Assembly (NCBI GenBank): GCA_947568835.1
Contig: OX387606.1
Coordinates: 17,050,001-17,114,000, forward strand
Direction: 5' to 3'
DNA from: Protonemura montana
Lineage: Eukaryota; Arthropoda; Insecta; Plecoptera; Nemouridae
Length of the DNA stretch: 64,000 bases
The translations under genes and the position numbers were made by a program. Under the pieces are notes generated by a model. The model saw only the letters and a list, made by a program, of their open reading frames with translations, ran no database searches and had not been told where the DNA came from. This document shows positions 12,417-24,705 of the stretch, piece by piece (position 1 is the stretch's first letter; each line of letters starts with the position of its first letter).

Positions 12417-13636
12417 CTCTGTCAGCTTTCTGGCCAACTGACCAGCTGCCTTGGAATTTGCTTGGCAAACCAACACCTACACAGCACGTTGATCTGTGTC
12501 ATCGCAAAAATGACGAACACGTTGTCGAAGAATATTTCCTCGAGCAACGACACAGTGTGCCATGCCATGCATCCCAAAAAATATCCAACAAATACAATTA
12601 CGATTACCAATATCGTTTTGCGATGTAGATATGTTTAGTCACAGTGGGTGGTGTGTCACTTTCAGGAATTCAGCCTGCAAGGGTGAGTTACATTTTTGTT
12701 TCTGTTTTATTATGGAGCTATGTATCAATTTGACAATTCGCCGGATCGTTGAAAAGTGATCAATATAACTGACAGTTTGTTATGATCCTAATGATCTTTT
12801 AGTTCTTGATAGTCATTGTCAAGATTGACCCTGAACGCAACCCGCAGAGCAAACTGGGCACTGCCACCACGTATATTTGAAATTATCATTATCAAATTAT
12901 ACTATCATTATTTGAAATTTAGAAACAACCTTGGAAAACATTACTGACAGCTAACTCCAGAGAGGTCTTGGATACGATATTGGATCCAAATCCACTTTAA
13001 TAGTGATCTCTCAACTTTAAAAATATTTGCACCTGAAAGCAGTCCGCAGAGCAAACTTGGCACTAACACTTTTTAAGTATATTTGTTTTGAGATGTTTTT
13101 GAATTTTTTGCATTTGCAACTCTACGGCGTCATTTCTGTAAAATCATAAAAAAATTATATCCGTTTTATTGCTCAAGAAAATTAAATTGGGTTTATTGTC
13201 TTTTCCCTCACTTACCAGATACATTTTGGCCCGGAAGAGATTTCTTACCTACCTCACCTACCCATGTGGATCTATTAGGTGGTCAGGTGATCCAGTTATC
13301 TATACCTACCTGTTGCTATAGCTGGCTGCGCTTACGAGTATGTGCAGCAGGCCATGCGATCGGTAATTTCCTGAATCCGCTGCGCTTAAAAAGGTTGAGC
13401 AGCAAACCATAAGAACGGAGTCTACCTGCAACTGGGTTCGCAAAGTAGATGGGCAGCAAACCAAACGCTTTCAACGCCAGCCACGCAGGTTTGAGCTGCG
13501 CACGGAGCGACAACTGCAATGTTATCAAAGGCCCACTGCTTGAAAGTCGTGACCTTTTTAAGAAACTACCCAATGAATTGTTGCTAAAAAACGACACCGA
13601 TTTTAAATCGAGTATAAAGATATATCTTATTGACAA
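12417..13636 (-). pseudogene. GR B, broken copy (exons 1 and 3 only)
   Basis: Two GR exons remain. An exon-1-like block (13426-13636) is open, contains AQLKPAWLALKAFGLLPIY, and ends in a usable donor (GCAG|GTAGAC). An exon-3-like block (12417-12674) has good splice borders and the usual 258-nt length, but carries an in-frame TGA at 12639-12641 where paralogues have Arg. It then needs at least two frame changes to recover the MTQINVL and WVLLC-like stretches. I found no exon 2 between them and no exons 4-8 of its own before gene A. The gap where exon 2 should be holds a degenerate tandem repeat. A non-functional remnant is the best reading. Confidence 0.85.
12825..13082. repeat. two degenerate copies of a ~200-bp tandem unit
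   Basis: Two blocks about 200 bp apart share the order CCGCAGAGCAAACT, GGCACT, then TATATTTG (near 12842-12880 and 13040-13086). They are the minus-strand form of the dispersed TCTGCGGGCTGCG repeat also seen near 22.4-22.6, 31.25 and 50.51 kb. They occupy the place of the missing second exon of GR B. Confidence 0.55.
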
Positions 13637-14756
13637 GTGTTATTATTCTACTACTGAATATTTTGAAGACTTTTTTTATTTTATTTATTTTTATTCAATT
13701 AAATCCATGTGTTACAAGTAAATGGTGCCCCACAAAGCTTAAAGAAGCTTGTCCGCCGGGCACCTGAACAAATAATATAAGACAATTTTCAATCATTGTG
13801 AAGCAAGCCTGTTTGTGATATCATAGTAAGTAAGTATTTATTGTCTTTAAAATCAATTTGATGTACAAGACATGGTTAAACATAAAAAGATATAAACAAC
13901 CTTTACAAATTCAGTATAATAAACAAACACTGTGTAAAACTGTAGTCATTAAATTGATTTAGCTAATCAGAATGTATGATCATATGTGTTTTTAATATAT
14001 TTTTATTTGTTATAATGTTTCAGACTATTGATTGTCTATTTCTACTTTTTTTTGTTGACTATCTTATATATTTTTGATCAAAGAGACAATAAAGCACTAT
14101 TATTATTATTATTAATCCATGTTACTATCTTGATAGGAATCCAAATGGTCGGTGTCGAGAATTCTAGGAGTGTTTATAACTATTTCCAAGCGGAATTTTT
14201 CAAGTCACAATTTCAAAATATAATTTGTAATATGTTGGTACATTATTTCAACGTATTTTTTGCATAGTTTTGCAAAGCACACGGTGTTAAGAGAACCAGT
14301 AATGAAACACAAAGTAACGTGACAACATCCAATAAATGTTGGTATTTTTCGCATTTTTTATTTTACTTTTTTGTTTGGCAATTGATTTAACTTCTGACAT
14401 TTACAATGATGTGTTAATAATTGATAGCTAGCTACCAGCACACTTGTATCACGCTTAACATCTGAAAAAGTTGAAATTTCTTAAATTTGATCAAATGCAA
14501 GAGCCTCCAATATGCAGTTGGCATAAAACACAGCAGTTGACTGCAGAAATCGTGCTTTCAAATAAAGGCACAACACAATACAATTAAAAATTACAGTAAG
14601 ATAGAGATAGATATGAAGTCAGGGGCAGGCGTGTTCATACTTGGTCTTCCTCAGCTTTCTATTTTTCTTTCCTTTTTTAGTTAAAGGCTGTAATAATTCA
14701 AAAAGTGATGTGTCTTAATCGAAGACCTATTTACCCAATGCATCACGAGCTGTTTT
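13637..14756. other. intergenic; probable retroelement 3' remnant at 13735-14116
   Basis: No gene is seen. At 13725-13767 a short imperfect hairpin (arms GGTGCCC/GGGCACC with ACAAAGCTT/AAGCTTGT inside) precedes AT-rich DNA. This ends in GACAATAAAGCACT and a run of ATT triplets (about 14082-14116), an arrangement typical of 3' tails of non-LTR elements. No reverse-transcriptase frame remains here. Confidence 0.4.
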
Positions 14757-17700
14757 CTAGACAACATCGTCACCACAGTCGTTAGAGTCGGAAGCAGACG
14801 TTGACTGAAACAGCACTATCGAGTAGGTAGCAAATGACGCCAACATCTGACAACAAATGAGTTTCGTTAATTTCTAGTAATTATTGTTTTCTCTCACATT
14901 TTCGAGCGTCTGACTACACCTATAAAGCCAGTGCTATGTAATCGAAGGAGCTTACCGAGACAACAAGCCCTCTGGTTACTTCAAAGTAACCTCCCAAGCT
15001 GATGACAGCGTCGTGCAAGCCCACAGCCTGTTGAAAGTCTTGCAGCTACGAATAATTCAAAACTATTTGTCTAAATTTAATAAAACTAAACCAATATACA
15101 AGCTCGTGCTTAGCAATAGGCAAGTCAAGATAGGTAATTCATTGGTAAGTATGATGGTAAAATTGAAGCAGTGCACCCACCTGTTTCTGTAGATCGCGCT
15201 TCTCCACTTTGATATCAACTAGACAGCTCATAAAATTATCACTGATCTGGAAAGAAAATCACTCTCGTATAATTGGTAAACTTTGTTTTTGAAACATATA
15301 ACCTAGAATGTAGTGTTGGTTGACGACTCACTGCTTCTGTGGCCTGACTGGCTGCATGGCAGAAGAAATAAATCGACCCCATAGCAAGCAAAGCAAGGAC
15401 TATCATCCCGGATTGCCTGCCAGGCGAGCAGCGGTTTCTAAGAAATATAGCACTCTGGAAGAATTTCATCCGATTATAAATACACTTGATTGTGGATACT
15501 TCACGATACTACCACAAACTTTGAGCTAAATTAAAGGGTGCACATTTATAAGATTCGGCAGTTTATTGTTTTCTAGCCTGTAACCTGTTTCAACACATTA
15601 GTTACGAATGTATGGTTCAGGGTCAGTAAGTCTTATGATGCCAAAACCTTTTTTTTTGCTACGGTGGACTTGTTTGTAATGAAAGGTAATAATAAATAGT
15701 AAATAAATAATAATAGATTAGCTAATAAAATATAATGTCTTTCTCATATGAATTTCATTGATTTAAAAATTTCACAATTTCTACAACTAAAAGAAACATT
15801 GGCACAGTTTTTCATTATGAATCGTTATTCTTTCCAATGAAACACTACAAGTGTATAGTTCAAAAATAAAGCTCAAGTGGATATGTCCGGAAAACAAGTT
15901 GGGAAAATGTCTTAGTTACTTTATACTGTAAGACAGAACCTGAAAGGCGGATAGCAGCAGCAATGCGAGCCAAAACATGACCATCAAGTTGAACACGGAG
16001 TAGAATACAGTGCCTATGTCCCGTGTGAGTTGTCTCAGCCGCAGCCAGGTGCGGTAGTAGCTGTAAATCACGTGCTCGCCGACCGCTCCTGATTTGAGGA
16101 ACTCCTGAAAACCCAGGACCATCAATTGGCATCGCAAAGTCGTCCAACAGTCTTTGTTGCTTTTACCGAAACTTCATTGAGCCCCGAAAAATCGACTTAC
16201 TTGAGAAGGAACCACGCAGTTTTTTTTTGTTTATTTGACGTAAGCCAAAAATGGAATGTCTGACTTCAATTTTTATCAGCGGGCTGTATCCTATGTTATA
16301 TCCAGGTATTTGAGATTCTCTGACAGACCAAAGTCACAAAAGGAAAGTGAAAAAGTTGGTAAAAAAATACCAGTTTCCAGAGTTATTATTACCCTACCTG
16401 TTAGGTGAGAATGATTATAATCGAGTATGCGTTGTAGATAGATGGTGAATTTTTTCGAAGTCTATGCACAGTGCCATATATATATGACATATGTTGTCCT
16501 AAAATTGCGTGAAATTGCTTTTTTTTAAGGGTTCATTTTGACATGTGGAGAAGATACTTCGGAAAAGAACGCAGTTTTTCCAAAGTTTAATCCTTTATCT
16601 ACAACACATTAAAAGTATATCTTTCTAGGTCTAATGTTACGGCTAGAAACTCCCTGGAAATTTCGGTCTCGAATCACTAGAAATCTTTCCCATTAGTCAT
16701 AATATTTCTAATAAACACCAAAATCATAGTTTTCAAATCGTTCCAGAAGTATACTTTTCTTACACTTTTGAACCTACTGGCAAGCTGATCAGCGGCTTTT
16801 CCACTTGCTTGGCACAACAGGACCCAAACAACTAGAAGCAAATTGATCTGGTTAATCGCGCATATAATGAAAGCTGTGCCCCAGTAGTCGCCTTCAAGTA
16901 AGAAGTAGAGTGAAAGTACGTAGCCGATTGCGAAGGAACCTGTCACCACCAGCGTCATCACCGCCGTTGTCCAGCGACGCATGCGCAGTCGGAGAGGGTG
17001 CCGAGTCACCTCCAGAAATTGAGCCTGATTACAAAATAAAAATAATTAAGCGTGTTCCTAGCACCACGAACCAGCATTTTATTGACCCCTATAAATGATA
17101 CGCCTCGCTTTGTGTGTAATGCTCATTTAGATATAAGGCTGACAAATTCAAACGGGCATTTCCTATTAAATTAAATGTAACTAATAAGTTATTTTTCCTA
17201 TGTGGGAATCTAGAGATTATGATAGAAATGACAACTGCTTTAGCTGAAATCGATTTTTATCTCTATTTAATATCGTTTAATTTTTTATTCAAATCGATTT
17301 ATTTCATAGAAAATATCAAATATAAAAAATTTCTTCTGTGCACACTGTCATATGCGGATTGACACTTTCTTTGCTCGTTCGTTCAGCACACAGAAAAAGT
17401 TTCGGAATGACACTTCTTTAAGGGAGCGGTAAATGGTGTAAATCGCATTTCTCTAGTAAATTCAAAAGATCCAAAAAATCAAAAGATCAAAATATTGTCG
17501 CGCCTATAAACCCAACTATTCATTCATTAAAACGTGATCTAAGGCAAACCTGGAATGTGTCCCAGTCCTTGATGAAACGCAGGAGTTGCCTCATCCTCAG
17601 CCAGTGAAGCGGGGCGATGAGCACGTGGGGCATAAGTATGGTTGCAGACATCAGTTGCAAAGTAATCCAGGGCGTTGTCAGTTTCACTTTATTCTCGAAC

Positions 17701-18394
17701 TCATCTCGCATTTGTTCCATCCTCGTGCCGGAAATTACAGCGAAGGTGAGGTAGAACCCGGCTGCGTACGCTGCTTGCGCCAATAAAATGACAACCTTTT
17801 TTGCTTTGGAGCCTGCACAAAGTTAAGAAGTACAGAATTAAAAAACAGATTTTTTACACATTCGAAGAAATCTACTTACCATTCTTTTAATCTTAATTCT
17901 TTTAAGTGAAATAGTTGAACATATTAAAAATTATTTATTTACTTCAAATAATTATTTGATATTGGAAGTGAGATATATACCACTTTCTCAATTATCTATC
18001 TAGTGAAACTGTTGCTTTAGCTAATGTTACTTAACCCAACCACAGTCGGTAAAATTAGTCATCTCTGAAGCGTCACAGTTTAGATGTACTGACCTCAAAG
18101 ATTACTCAGAAAACCTGCACATCTTAATTGAATTCTAAACCTGCGATTCGTTCATACCGGCAGCAAGCCATGTGGTCATTGCTTACCTTCAATCTGCTGC
18201 TCTATGAATATGGGCAGCAAGCCCAACACCTTTAGCGCCAGCCACGCTGGCTTGAGCTGCGCAAAAAGCGACAACTGAGAATATTCTTCGCTACACACAA
18301 CCTCTGGTTCCGACTCATGGACGCGAAAAACTTTTCTCGGGGCCCTAGAAATCACTTCCCACGTTGGAACTTTGGGGGACGTTTTCATATACAT
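14757..18394 (-). CDS. gustatory receptor C, complete, eight exons
   Basis: Exons 5' to 3': 18187-18394, 17550-17812, 16764-17024, 15940-16104, 15332-15454, 15181-15246, 14956-15045, 14757-14846; 421 residues with every junction in frame. Key blocks are AQLKPAWLALKVLGLLPIF (exon 1), HVLIAPLHWLRM and FIKDWDTFQ (exon 2), VVWVLLCQASGKAADQL (exon 3) and FATYSIVLFQS (last exon). This is the only copy in the array with the canonical TY pair in the TM7 motif. Exon 3 ends RFKS rather than the usual RLKE. The start at 18394 (MYMKT) matches gene D; an upstream in-frame ATG at 18463 would add 23 residues. By exon length and sequence it is closest to genes A and D. Confidence 0.9.
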
Positions 18395-19898
18395 GTTGTT
18401 CAGTGGACGAGCGTTGGACTGCGATAAGGTATTTTTATTTGTAGCCGTTTCCATGGGGAACATAATTAAATAATTAAACTAAACGTTTAATTTTGAAATG
18501 CAAGCATCCAGTGAAACTGACATGACTATCATATATATATTTGTTGTTTTTTATCTGGCAGTCTGTGGATATTGATATTTAAGCAGGATTGTGCGATTCA
18601 TTGTGTCTTTATTGGGCAACTGGAAATCGTGACAACACGAAACTTATTATTGCTAAATGACACATAATTGTCCAGGGATTCTCCGCTTGGAATACATCAC
18701 ATTGAAAATAAATAATTACAAAACTTAATAAATTAACAGGTTTGCTAGATACGGCGATCGAAGGTTTTCTTTAGAAGCGACAAGACAAGATAGATGTTAT
18801 GTCTATGTACAATGATAGTACACATCCAATACCACCTAAAGTAAAATTCTATGCATGCAGTGTAAAGTTCACACATGCTGACATTTTCAGGTGTGATTAA
18901 CTATTTGGAGTTTAATTTTTTATTCATTTAAAAAGTAGTGGAGAAATGTTTACAAAATGAAAAGTTTAAACACCGTTAAAGTATCAAATATCAGGCCATG
19001 GTTATACGAATAATCCAAGCAAAATCCAACGTGATGTGAAATACTTGAGCATGTATCGTAAGTTATACAATTTTTTAAAGAAAATTTAGAAAGTAGTACT
19101 TCAGTATTGATTATGTAACCTGTCCACGAAATCTTTTCCGAAACAAAAATCTTTTAGTCCTAAATAAGTTTTAAAATATTGGTTCAACACAGACTTCACA
19201 GAATTGGAATAAAAGACAAAATTATTTCACAGACAATGAGAATCATTTGAAGTTTCTGTGACTTTCTTGTTCTTGGGAATCCTAGGGAAGGTCTTGACAC
19301 TTGCATCAAGGAGCATTGCGAAACAGTTAATTGTGGCGTGTAGCCCTGCTCGCTCGGTTGTACATGCTTAACGAAGATAGTTCATATTTTAAAAGGTAAT
19401 TACAAGTCAAATCTATGTGAAACAACTGCTGGTGTAAGTATTATTAATTGAAAAGTGTACATTTGCGTTTTATTTTGTGATCTTGATTAGAGGAAACATC
19501 AATAAGTGTGAAATATTTAATTTGAAATTTGCAACTACAGTTTGTAGGATTTAATCGGTTCGCTCTGTTGACCTTGGTGTTGATTTTAATGAAAAGATCC
19601 GATTTTGAGATAGAAAACAACCCCTATTGATTTTTAGGAATTTAAATTTCATAGCAACGATTCGGGATTGGATTGAAATGCAAATAAACACACAACTAAT
19701 GTTATGTTATGTCATGTTATGTCATGTTATGTCATGTTATGTTAAGTCATGTTATGTTAGTAAGTATCAGAAGGCTAATAGAACTTTTGACGAGATGTTG
19801 TGTCCAAACTGATATAATTCACTGATACCATCAGGATCTGAGCAAGGTGCTCCTTGCTACCTTAATATCAGTTAAAAGCACGTGAGTGCATGTGGTAG
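18395..19898. other. intergenic, with a short minisatellite
   Basis: No gene is supported. At about 19695-19768 there is a tandem of a ~10-bp unit (TGTTATGTCA and variants). The remainder is AT-rich and without structure I can name. Confidence 0.55.
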
Positions 19899-22800
19899 CT
19901 ATTGAGTTCCATTTGTCGGTATGCCCTTGAAGCTGCAGCCGTCATTGTCGGACGCAGATGTAGACTGGAACAACACCACCAGGAAGGTAGCGAACACCGA
20001 CATTATCTGCCAAAAATCACAATACTAGCAAATTTATAAAATGTTCATTGAAACCTACAGTACCACATACTCTGTCTGATCATGTAAATTACTGTAACAC
20101 TTAGCAGCTTGCAACAGATTCATAATAATTTATTTTAATTTCTTGAATGTGTACTTACCGAGACCACTAGAGCCCTGTTGACATTAAAAAAACCACCCAG
20201 ATTAATGGAAACGTCGTGGACACATACAGCCAACTCCAGGTCTTGAAGCTGGTTGGGATAAGATATCAATAAAGTATATCAGACTTAGAAACACCAAGCA
20301 AACCTTGAAGATCCGTCAATATTAAGTAATATTGATTAACTATCATTACAACACCATGCCTACCTGTTTCTGTACTTCCATTTTCTCTGCTTCAATTCCT
20401 ACGAGGCTGTCTAGGAATTTCTCACGAACCTGAATAGAAGTTATTTTGAAAGTTATGGTAGGTACCAATTGGAAATGGGATACCAACACGCATTTTCGCA
20501 TGGTCCCACAGCGTATCAACTGAGTTTGCAGACATCAAGTACTTTTAAGTAAATCTACAAAATTTGGTTTTTAACACGGGAAGTGATCTAGGTGTAGAGT
20601 AATCGACTCACGGCTTCCGTAGCGAGGCTGGCTGCGTGACAGAAGATCTGCACCGACCCGAAGGCGAACAGTGCAAGTCCCATTACTCCAAATAGCATGC
20701 CATTCGGGCAATTATTGGCCAAAAGTGTGGCACTCTGCAAGGAGGTATCAGAATTGGAAAGTGCACTTTCAAGGGTAGAAATCTAGCATCAATATGCAGC
20801 AAAGCCCGACCAGAAACGCAGACAGTAACATCAGTACGAGCCAAAACGTGACAATAACGGCAAACGCGGAGCAGAAAATGGTGCTTATGTCTCGCGTAAG
20901 TTTACTCAGACGCAGCCACACGCGGTGGTAGCCGTAGACCACGTGCTGGCCGACCTCTTCGGTTTTGTGGAATTCCTGTAAATTCCAATTGCACATTGTC
21001 ACCATGATGATAAAATATGGGCTAAAGGTTCGGAATTTGCAACCTTTTTGGTCCAGTCCTATCCCTGATTTTTTTTTTAATTTGTCTGTCGATTATGAAT
21101 GTCCTTTGGACATCGTTTTCATTATAACTTGTTTCCTTTTTCATCCAGGCTCAAAATTTACGAACTAAAACAATGATCCGTATCATTAAATATATTTTAC
21201 CGCCAATGTCTTCAGTGATTTTTAATTAGGTTCAGTTATGTTTTAAAGCTATAATTAAGCAACCAACTACCGTACTAAAAAGCATTAAGATTTAAATATC
21301 CAATTAAATAATAACATTTCCGAAAAAAATAGATTTAATTTCTACATTCTCTTACCTCCTTCAGTCTCTTGGCAAGCTGGTTAGCAGCCTTCGCACTTGT
21401 TTGACAAAACAGAACCCATACCGCTAACAGCACGTTAACGTGGGTCATCGAGTATATGTAAAACCACTTGCTTGAGCTTAGCAAGCTCGATGTGAGGGCA
21501 TAGCTAAATGAAGATGATCCGGCAACAACCAGGACTATCACTAATGCTGATCGCCGTTGCATATCCAGGCGCAGATGATGGCGTGTGACCAGCAGGAATC
21601 GAGTCTGGATCATGCGATAAAAAGTATTTCGTGGTGTCGGTGAAATTAAAGGCGAAATTAGAGTAGATTTTTCTCAAAATCTTTAAGGTAATGTGTTAAC
21701 TCACTATTACACTATTACTATTATGATATCATGAAATATACTTTTCAATCGATATTACCAGAGCTACAAATAAGGTGATGTATAATATTTTGGGCATCGT
21801 TACTTTTTTTTTTTTTATAAATACAGAGAAAATGTCGATAAGCTACTTTTTGAAACTTCTCCACTTTGAACACAAAGGCGAAAGACAGAAATGATATTTG
21901 AAGTTTTATCAATAATTTGGATCATAAACTCACCTGAAAAGTGTCCCAATTCTTAATGTATCTGAGGACATTTGAAATCCTGACCCAGTGAAGTGGAGCA
22001 ATAAAAACGTGTGGCACCAAAAAAGCCAGACCTATTGTCCCAAAAATGAGCCGAGGCGTTGAAACAGAATCGTGGCTGGACAAACTTTCTTTGAGATAAT
22101 TCATTTTCTCATATGCGAGTGCAGTCAAGACAAGATAAATCCCGGCAGCGTATGCTGCTTGTAGAAAGAGTAGGGATATTCTCTTTGCTCCAACAGCTGT
22201 GCACAGGAATGATACTCGTGAGATGCTAGGCGAAGTCCAAGTCCAAGTAAAGTCCCAATTTCTTCGAAATATTTTGGCACTTGCTTTTAATTTACTTCAA
22301 TCCGAATTTCTTTATTACTGATCGAGTTGGATTTATTGTAAGCATTGCCAATTTGGTTAAAAATTGAAGGAAGTGCACCAAGTAAATATGATGAAATATT
22401 TGAGATAAAGAAATTTGTTCTAAGTAAATTGCGAAAATTGCTCTGTAGGCTGCGACAATATTTTTAAAGCGGTTCGTTTTTATCGATTTATATGAGAAAA
22501 AATATCAATTGAGATTTAGACAGAAGAAAATTAACCTTTACCAGTTGTATAAAATGACCTGGCCATAACTTTAAAAAATAGTGAATGATCCACTGTTGCT
22601 CTGCGGGCTGCGATCAGGAGCAATTTTTCTAAAAGTACCTTGATACATCAAATAGTGTATTTAGATGAAAAAAAGATTGTAGGTAAATTGAAAAAAATCA
22701 TGCATTTCTTTGGAATGCAATCTTTCAGAAAAAGACGTGTCAAATTTGCTTCGTGTCTTACTTTTTATGGTCACAAGGCATACAAGTGCCAGGTTCTTGA

Positions 22801-23120
22801 ATTCCACAATTTCATCAAGTTTTGACTCTGCGGTTCACACAGTAGAGCTATTGTCATCTAAGAAATGGCCAAATAGTCAACTTCAAACGAATGGTCCAAG
22901 CTAATGGTGGATGCTTACCTGCCGCTGCCTGCGCCGAGCAAATGGGCATCAAGCCCAACACCTTCAGCGCCATCCACACGGGTTTCAGCTGCGTAAGAAG
23001 CGACAACTGCTGGGTGTCCTGACTCCACGTGATCTCTGGTTCAATTTCTCGAACGAGAAAAACCTTTCTTGGGGCTCGGGAAATTTTTTCCCACGAGGGA
23101 CTTTTGGTCTTCACGTGCAT
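19899..23120 (-). CDS. gustatory receptor D, complete, eight exons
   Basis: Exons 5' to 3': 22919-23120, 21934-22196, 21356-21604, 20811-20975, 20612-20734, 20364-20429, 20159-20248, 19899-20006; 421 residues, all in frame. It starts MHVKTKSPSWEKISRAPRKV, very similar to gene C. Other blocks are QLKPVWMALKVLGLMPI, YIKNWDTFQ, AVWVLFCQTSAKAANQL, IFCHAASLATEA and FATFLVVLFQS. The last exon extends past TM7 with an acidic, glycine-containing tail. Exon 4 ends LLSAFL before a GTCGGG donor, where paralogues have SAFQ; this is the weakest donor of the gene. Confidence 0.9.
22436..22625 (+). repeat. two copies of the TCTGCGGGCTGCG dispersed repeat
   Basis: GCTCTGTAGGCTGCGAC at about 22440 and GCTCTGCGGGCTGCGATC at about 22597 lie in intron 1 of GR D, about 155 bp apart. 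They match the core found near 12.84, 13.04, 31.26 and 50.52 kb. Confidence 0.55.
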
Positions 23121-24705
23121 GTTGTTTGGTATCGAATGGTTTGAAGGATACGCAATGTTGTTGTTCCTTTACTTCGAAAACGCAATGTTAACAATTTAAT
23201 AAACATATTGATTTAAAACCACAAGAACAAGTTTGCAGTGTTATCATTAATTTAAACTAAAAGATTTTCGTCGGCTGATTGAAAACCGTTTTGGTAAAAA
23301 ATAATAACTGTAATTAGTGTTCGTATTTTTTTATCGGGCGATCATCTACGGTGAGCGTTCATGCGAGGCTCGAACGTAGATATTAAATTTCCACGCCGTT
23401 GACCTTGGAGAGAAACAGCAATGTCAGCTGAAAACATGTTTAAAATGCCTAACACGTTAATTTTATAAACATGTTGGACCTACACTCATACTTTGAAGTA
23501 ATGAAAAAACCCAAATTGGATTTATTGAATTGTTCATATTTTAAGTGTATTTTCATATGTAACATGACATGTCCATATCAATGTTTGATCAATCGGACAA
23601 CAATAAATAAATATACAAAATATAAAAAACATCAACAGCGTTATAAGTCACCACCAAACAAATGATGTTTAGTCTTGATGGAAAACCCACTCTTAGTATA
23701 GTTTTTGTGACTTTCGCAAGGTCTCGCTAAAATATCCGACTGTTTTTTGCTCATTGCTCGTGGAGTTCGATAAACGTTTCCATATTGCAGTGATTGAAAG
23801 TGATAAAGGCGCCTAATTGCAAATACAGAGAACGGTTTTTGAAAAATGATACGAACAACACATCAATTAAAGTAACATAGTTATTTTGTATAAGGCAGGT
23901 ATATTCTACGGGGACCCTTGGAGAAGAAAGATTGTCACAAGCTTTCGCTGACTCAGCAATACTCGTGTGGTGCACCATCAGGGCTTGCATCAGCATTATC
24001 GATGGGTGCCAAAATTTCGATATTTTAGAAGCAAGTAGTCAAAGAGTTGGGAGAAAGGATTCAGACCAGCAGCATCGAAACAGCAGCGACATTGACTGGA
24101 CGTCTTCAGAAGGGCTGCTGGAGACGCTGATGCAAAGATTAAGACGATGGTCATAAAACGTAGGAAGCTTTTGCTGGAAACCCTAACAAGCAGGTAGGTA
24201 TAAGCAACACAGTCGTAAACATTTTTTTTTTAACTGTTTTATTGAGTATTAATCTAAAACAAATAAGCAAATAATTAAAAATTCTTAATCAATATATTTG
24301 CTTACACTTATAAATCGTCATTTGGCGCTATTCACCGATGTTTTTTATGTTGCTAACGTTGATAAAAGTTTTTGTTTTACATTGTTTGTTCTCTTCAAAA
24401 TTTGATTCATGCAATCGTTATAAGAAAATTGACAATCTAGCTTGCCTACAATTCATCGTAAGAAGACGCACATTTAAAATCCGCCTTTTGAATCGACTGT
24501 ACAGTCAGTTTACTTGTAATAAATCCAATCGAAAAGATTTATTTTAAAATAAAGATTACTGTGGGACGATCGTCTTAAAGTTCAAAGGTAGCTTTGAAAG
24601 CATAGTAATATAAATATTTTCAATTAATATGTGTGACAGATTGTAAAATAAACACGTGTTGTTCGCTCTGTGTTCAACTAGATATTTGTAGATGATATAT
24701 TTCAC
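23121..24705. other. intergenic region without a supported gene
   Basis: AT-rich with short random frames only. No GR exon, RNA gene or transposon end could be recognised between the start of gene D and the stop of gene E. Confidence 0.55.
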
